A stretch of DNA of 6,536 nucleotides, taken from contig JABHNP010000398.1 in NCBI GenBank assembly GCA_018694455.1, positions 1 to 6,536 on the forward strand, written 5' to 3'. Of the stretch, positions 4,986 to 6,536 are shown piece by piece. Source of the DNA: Planctomycetaceae bacterium. GTDB lineage: Bacteria; Planctomycetota; Planctomycetia; Pirellulales; UBA1268. Positions within the stretch are counted from its first letter, which is position 1; every line of letters starts with the position of its first letter. The translations under genes and the position numbers were made by a program. The notes beneath the pieces were generated by a model, which did no database searches, was not told the DNA's origin, and saw nothing but the letters and a program-made list of their open reading frames with translations.

Positions 4986-5804
4986 TTAAACCGTTTCAAT
5001 CTGCCAGTACTCAATGTCAACGGGTGTTGAGCGACCAAAAATACTCAGCATGACAGTGACACGACCGTTCGCTTCATCAATTTGCTCAACTTCACCTTCA
5101 AAGTTTTCGAAGGTGCCCTCATTAATTTTGACACGATCGCCCTTTTTAAAGTTAATTTTTAACTTTGGCGTTTCTTCGGTCTTTTCCTCACCCTTATTCA
5201 ACAGTTTTGCGACATCTTGAGGCAACATCGGGCTCGGCTTCCCGCCAGATCCGGTGAAGTCGCCAATTCCACCTGTTTCACGCACGAGAAACCAGGTTTC
5301 GTCATTTAGAATCATGTTTACAAGAATGTAACCAGGGTAAAGCTTTCGCTGAACAATCCGCTTTTTCCCACTCCTAAATTCCGTAACTTGTTCTTTGGGA
5401 ACGATCACTTCGCCAAAGCATTGATCCATGCCCTGCATTGCAATACGTCGTTGAAGCGTCTCTCGGATTGAGTCTTCTCGATTGCTCTGCACCTTGAGGA
5501 TGTACCAGTCCATCTCACCAGTTGCTGGCGATGCTTCTTCGGTTTCTTCTTCTTCACCATCCAACATGACGGGTTTCGCATTTTCATTGCCAGAAAATGG
5601 ATCTTCAAGTTCGACTGGCCCGTCATCTTCGTCGTCTTCCAAAACCGGAGCGGTTTCAGATGAAGCCGCTTCGGCGGCAGAGTTGTAGCCATCCGCTACC
5701 TGATTACTACCGCTTGGGTTTGTAGTCTGTTGTTCCAAGGCGGCTGACTCGGAGCCATCTTGAATCTCATCGGTTGGTGTCGGCTCAGTTTCGTTATCTT
5801 GCAT
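4986..5804 (-). CDS. nusG: Transcription elongation/antitermination factor NusG with long acidic N-terminal extension
   Basis: NusG binds the beta' clamp and beta lobe of elongating RNA polymerase through its NGN domain. Its KOW domain contacts Rho or ribosomal protein S10. The NGN domain starts at DWYILKVQSNRED (99-111) and includes RKLYPGYILVNM (153-164) and WFLVRETGGIGDFTG (171-185). A Lys/Glu-rich linker (about 203-218) leads to the KOW domain, FKKGDRVKINEGTFENFEGEVEQID (219-243) and SIFGRSTPVDIE. Total length is 272 residues against about 180 in E. coli. The extra part is residues 1-97, with 29 Asp/Glu and one Lys, apparently disordered. The ATG at 5804 lacks a clear Shine-Dalgarno. Met98 also lacks one, except GGTGAG directly abutting it. 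The long form is favoured because its frame stays open and its composition is protein-like. The stop is TAA. It lies 51 bases after secE. Confidence 0.96.
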   Translation of the reverse strand: MQDNETEPTPTDEIQDGSESAALEQQTTNPSGSNQVADGYNSAAEAASSETAPVLEDDEDDGPVELEDPFSGNENAKPVMLDGEEEETEEASPATGEMDWYILKVQSNREDSIRETLQRRIAMQGMDQCFGEVIVPKEQVTEFRSGKKRIVQRKLYPGYILVNMILNDETWFLVRETGGIGDFTGSGGKPSPMLPQDVAKLLNKGEEKTEETPKLKINFKKGDRVKINEGTFENFEGEVEQIDEANGRVTVMLSIFGRSTPVDIEYWQIETV

Positions 5805-5855
5805 TGCTATTCGTGAACTTATCTTGAGGATGTTTCGATATCGTTACGTTGATTC

Positions 5856-6314
5856 CTAGCCTTGAAGGGCGCGGAGGACAAACCACCAGAAAAGATCGTA
5901 TGCCGCCAGAATGCCAGCCAGTGTGAAGATCAGGAAAATGATTACGATCGAGCTGCGGATAACCTCATCCCGTGTTGGCCAAGAGACCTTTGTCATTTCG
6001 GTTTCAACGGCAATAAGAAAATCTGCAACGCTTGGTGTATTGACCATTCGGAAGCTCACCCAAACGCCAACGGCGAGTAAGATGCTGGGTGCAAGAAATC
6101 GCATGATTCCTAAATCATCATTCAGTGAGCTGCTTGCATCACCGCCTAGCCAGAGCGGCAGAAGTTGGGCGAGTCTCCAAACACCAATTGCTATGGCGAT
6201 AGTGACTGCTGCAAACGTCACTTGGCGAGTGACTCGGCCCTGCTGACGCTTGTAGAGCGAAAAACTAAGGAGCCCTCCCAAGAAGGTTGCGGCTGGTGGT
6301 TGTGTTCCTGCCAT
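5856..6314 (-). CDS. secE: Preprotein translocase subunit SecE
   Basis: SecE is the essential small subunit of the SecYEG inner-membrane channel, clamping the two halves of SecY. The conserved C-terminal part is clear: the amphipathic cytosolic helix with FLIAVETEMTKVSWPTRDEV (99-118), including the near-universal VSWP(T/S)R(D/E)E motif, followed by a transmembrane helix at about 121-146. Two further hydrophobic segments, about 33-56 and 70-91, precede it, so the protein has three predicted helices in 152 residues. Many bacteria have only one helix in about 60-70 residues, and E. coli has three in 127. The ATG at 6314 has no good Shine-Dalgarno and the stop is TAG. It sits between tRNA-Trp and nusG as in many bacteria. 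Confidence 0.95.
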   Translation of the reverse strand: MAGTQPPAATFLGGLLSFSLYKRQQGRVTRQVTFAAVTIAIAIGVWRLAQLLPLWLGGDASSSLNDDLGIMRFLAPSILLAVGVWVSFRMVNTPSVADFLIAVETEMTKVSWPTRDEVIRSSIVIIFLIFTLAGILAAYDLFWWFVLRALQG

Positions 6315-6475
6315 GTGGTTTTAATTCTGCCTAGAGACAAAGGTTTGCAAATTCAGTTGACTTAAAAATTTCTACCAATAACGGTTCTCTGAATACAGCC
6401 GGTTCCTATAAGTCCCCTAGTTTTGGCTTTTCCAAGGCTTCAGTGTAGTTTGGTTTGCGGACTAAGGACGGTAAG
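6315..6475 (-). other. tRNA-Trp to secE spacer
   Basis: This 161-base stretch holds no gene. In particular rpmG (L33), often present here in other bacteria, is absent. It contains a GAACCG direct repeat on the minus strand (around 6377-6404) and a short TTGG/CCAA stem (6424-6436) with only four pairs. No promoter with good boxes and spacing was found. secE may be read from a promoter upstream of the tRNA. Confidence 0.45.
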
Positions 6476-6536
6476 CAGGGGCGGCGGGAATCGAACTCGC
6501 AACCTCTGGTTTTGGAGACCAGCGCTCTGCCAATTG
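6476..6536 (-). tRNA. tRNA-Trp (CCA anticodon), 5' end outside window
   Basis: This tRNA delivers tryptophan at UGG codons. On the minus strand the visible 61 bases fold as the 3' side of the D arm (loop with GG, then GAGC), a perfect five-pair anticodon stem CTGGT/ACCAG around the loop CTCCAAA with anticodon CCA, a five-base variable loop, a T arm with TTCGATT in the loop, and the 3' acceptor strand CGCCCCT with discriminator G. The 3' CCA is not encoded (GCTT follows), so it must be added by the CCA enzyme. The acceptor strand is the same as in E. coli tRNA-Trp. The T stem has one A-C mismatch (A52-C62). About 12 bases at the 5' end lie beyond the right edge. Confidence 0.95.

Noticed and set aside
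4986..5513. Short NusG starting at Met98
   Set aside because: GGTGAG abuts the ATG with no usable spacing, and the upstream 97 codons are open with strong acidic, protein-like composition. The short form remains possible but less likely.
6357..6362. Plus-strand TTGACT as a promoter -35
   Set aside because: No good -10 follows at 16-18 bases, and no plus-strand gene lies downstream within the window.
1..6536. Mobile element, CRISPR array, toxin-antitoxin pair or other accessory system
   Set aside because: Every stretch is either a conserved housekeeping gene or a spacer under 300 bases. No tandem repeats with spacers, transposase motifs, or terminal repeats were seen.

Overview
This window carries a conserved bacterial transcription/translation cluster, all on the minus strand. 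Read 5'->3' on that strand the order is tRNA-Trp (5' end beyond the right edge), secE, nusG, rplK (L11), rplA (L1), rplJ (L10), rplL (L7/L12) and the first 626 codons of rpoB, which runs off the left edge. This is the classical trnW-secE-nusG-rplKAJL-rpoB(C) arrangement found across many bacterial phyla. There are no mobile elements, CRISPR arrays, phage genes or plus-strand genes that I can support.

The organism looks like a member of the Planctomycetota, perhaps a Pirellulaceae-type lineage with moderate GC. The reasons are the RpoB rifampicin-region sequence (GRGELSQVVDQTNPLSMLT, followed by a GGLNRKRAGFEVRDVH block), a NusG with a long acidic N-terminal extension, a long three-helix SecE, and generous spacers between genes that many bacteria pack tightly. 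This assignment rests on remembered family features and was not checked by a search. I am fairly sure it is a bacterium and only moderately sure of the phylum.

Layout from right to left: partial tRNA-Trp 6476-6536; spacer 6315-6475; secE 5856-6314; 51-bp gap; nusG 4986-5804; 234-bp spacer with an interrupted inverted repeat and a candidate promoter; rplK 4326-4751; 180-bp spacer with a weak hairpin plus U-rich tract; rplA 3465-4145 (GTG start); 66-bp gap; rplJ 2850-3398; 261-bp AT-rich spacer with an 11-bp inverted repeat; rplL 2166-2588; 285-bp spacer with two perfect hairpins and a candidate promoter; rpoB 1-1880 (partial).

The genes work as a set. SecE is part of the SecYEG protein channel. 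NusG couples RNA polymerase to the ribosome and to Rho. L1, L10, L11 and L12 build the L1 stalk and the GTPase-associated stalk of the large subunit. RpoB is the RNA polymerase beta subunit. The core proteins are ordinary. The most interesting material is the NusG extension and the structured spacers, especially rplL-rpoB, where the ratio of ribosomal protein to RNA polymerase synthesis is commonly set. I found no evidence of a new biological system here.
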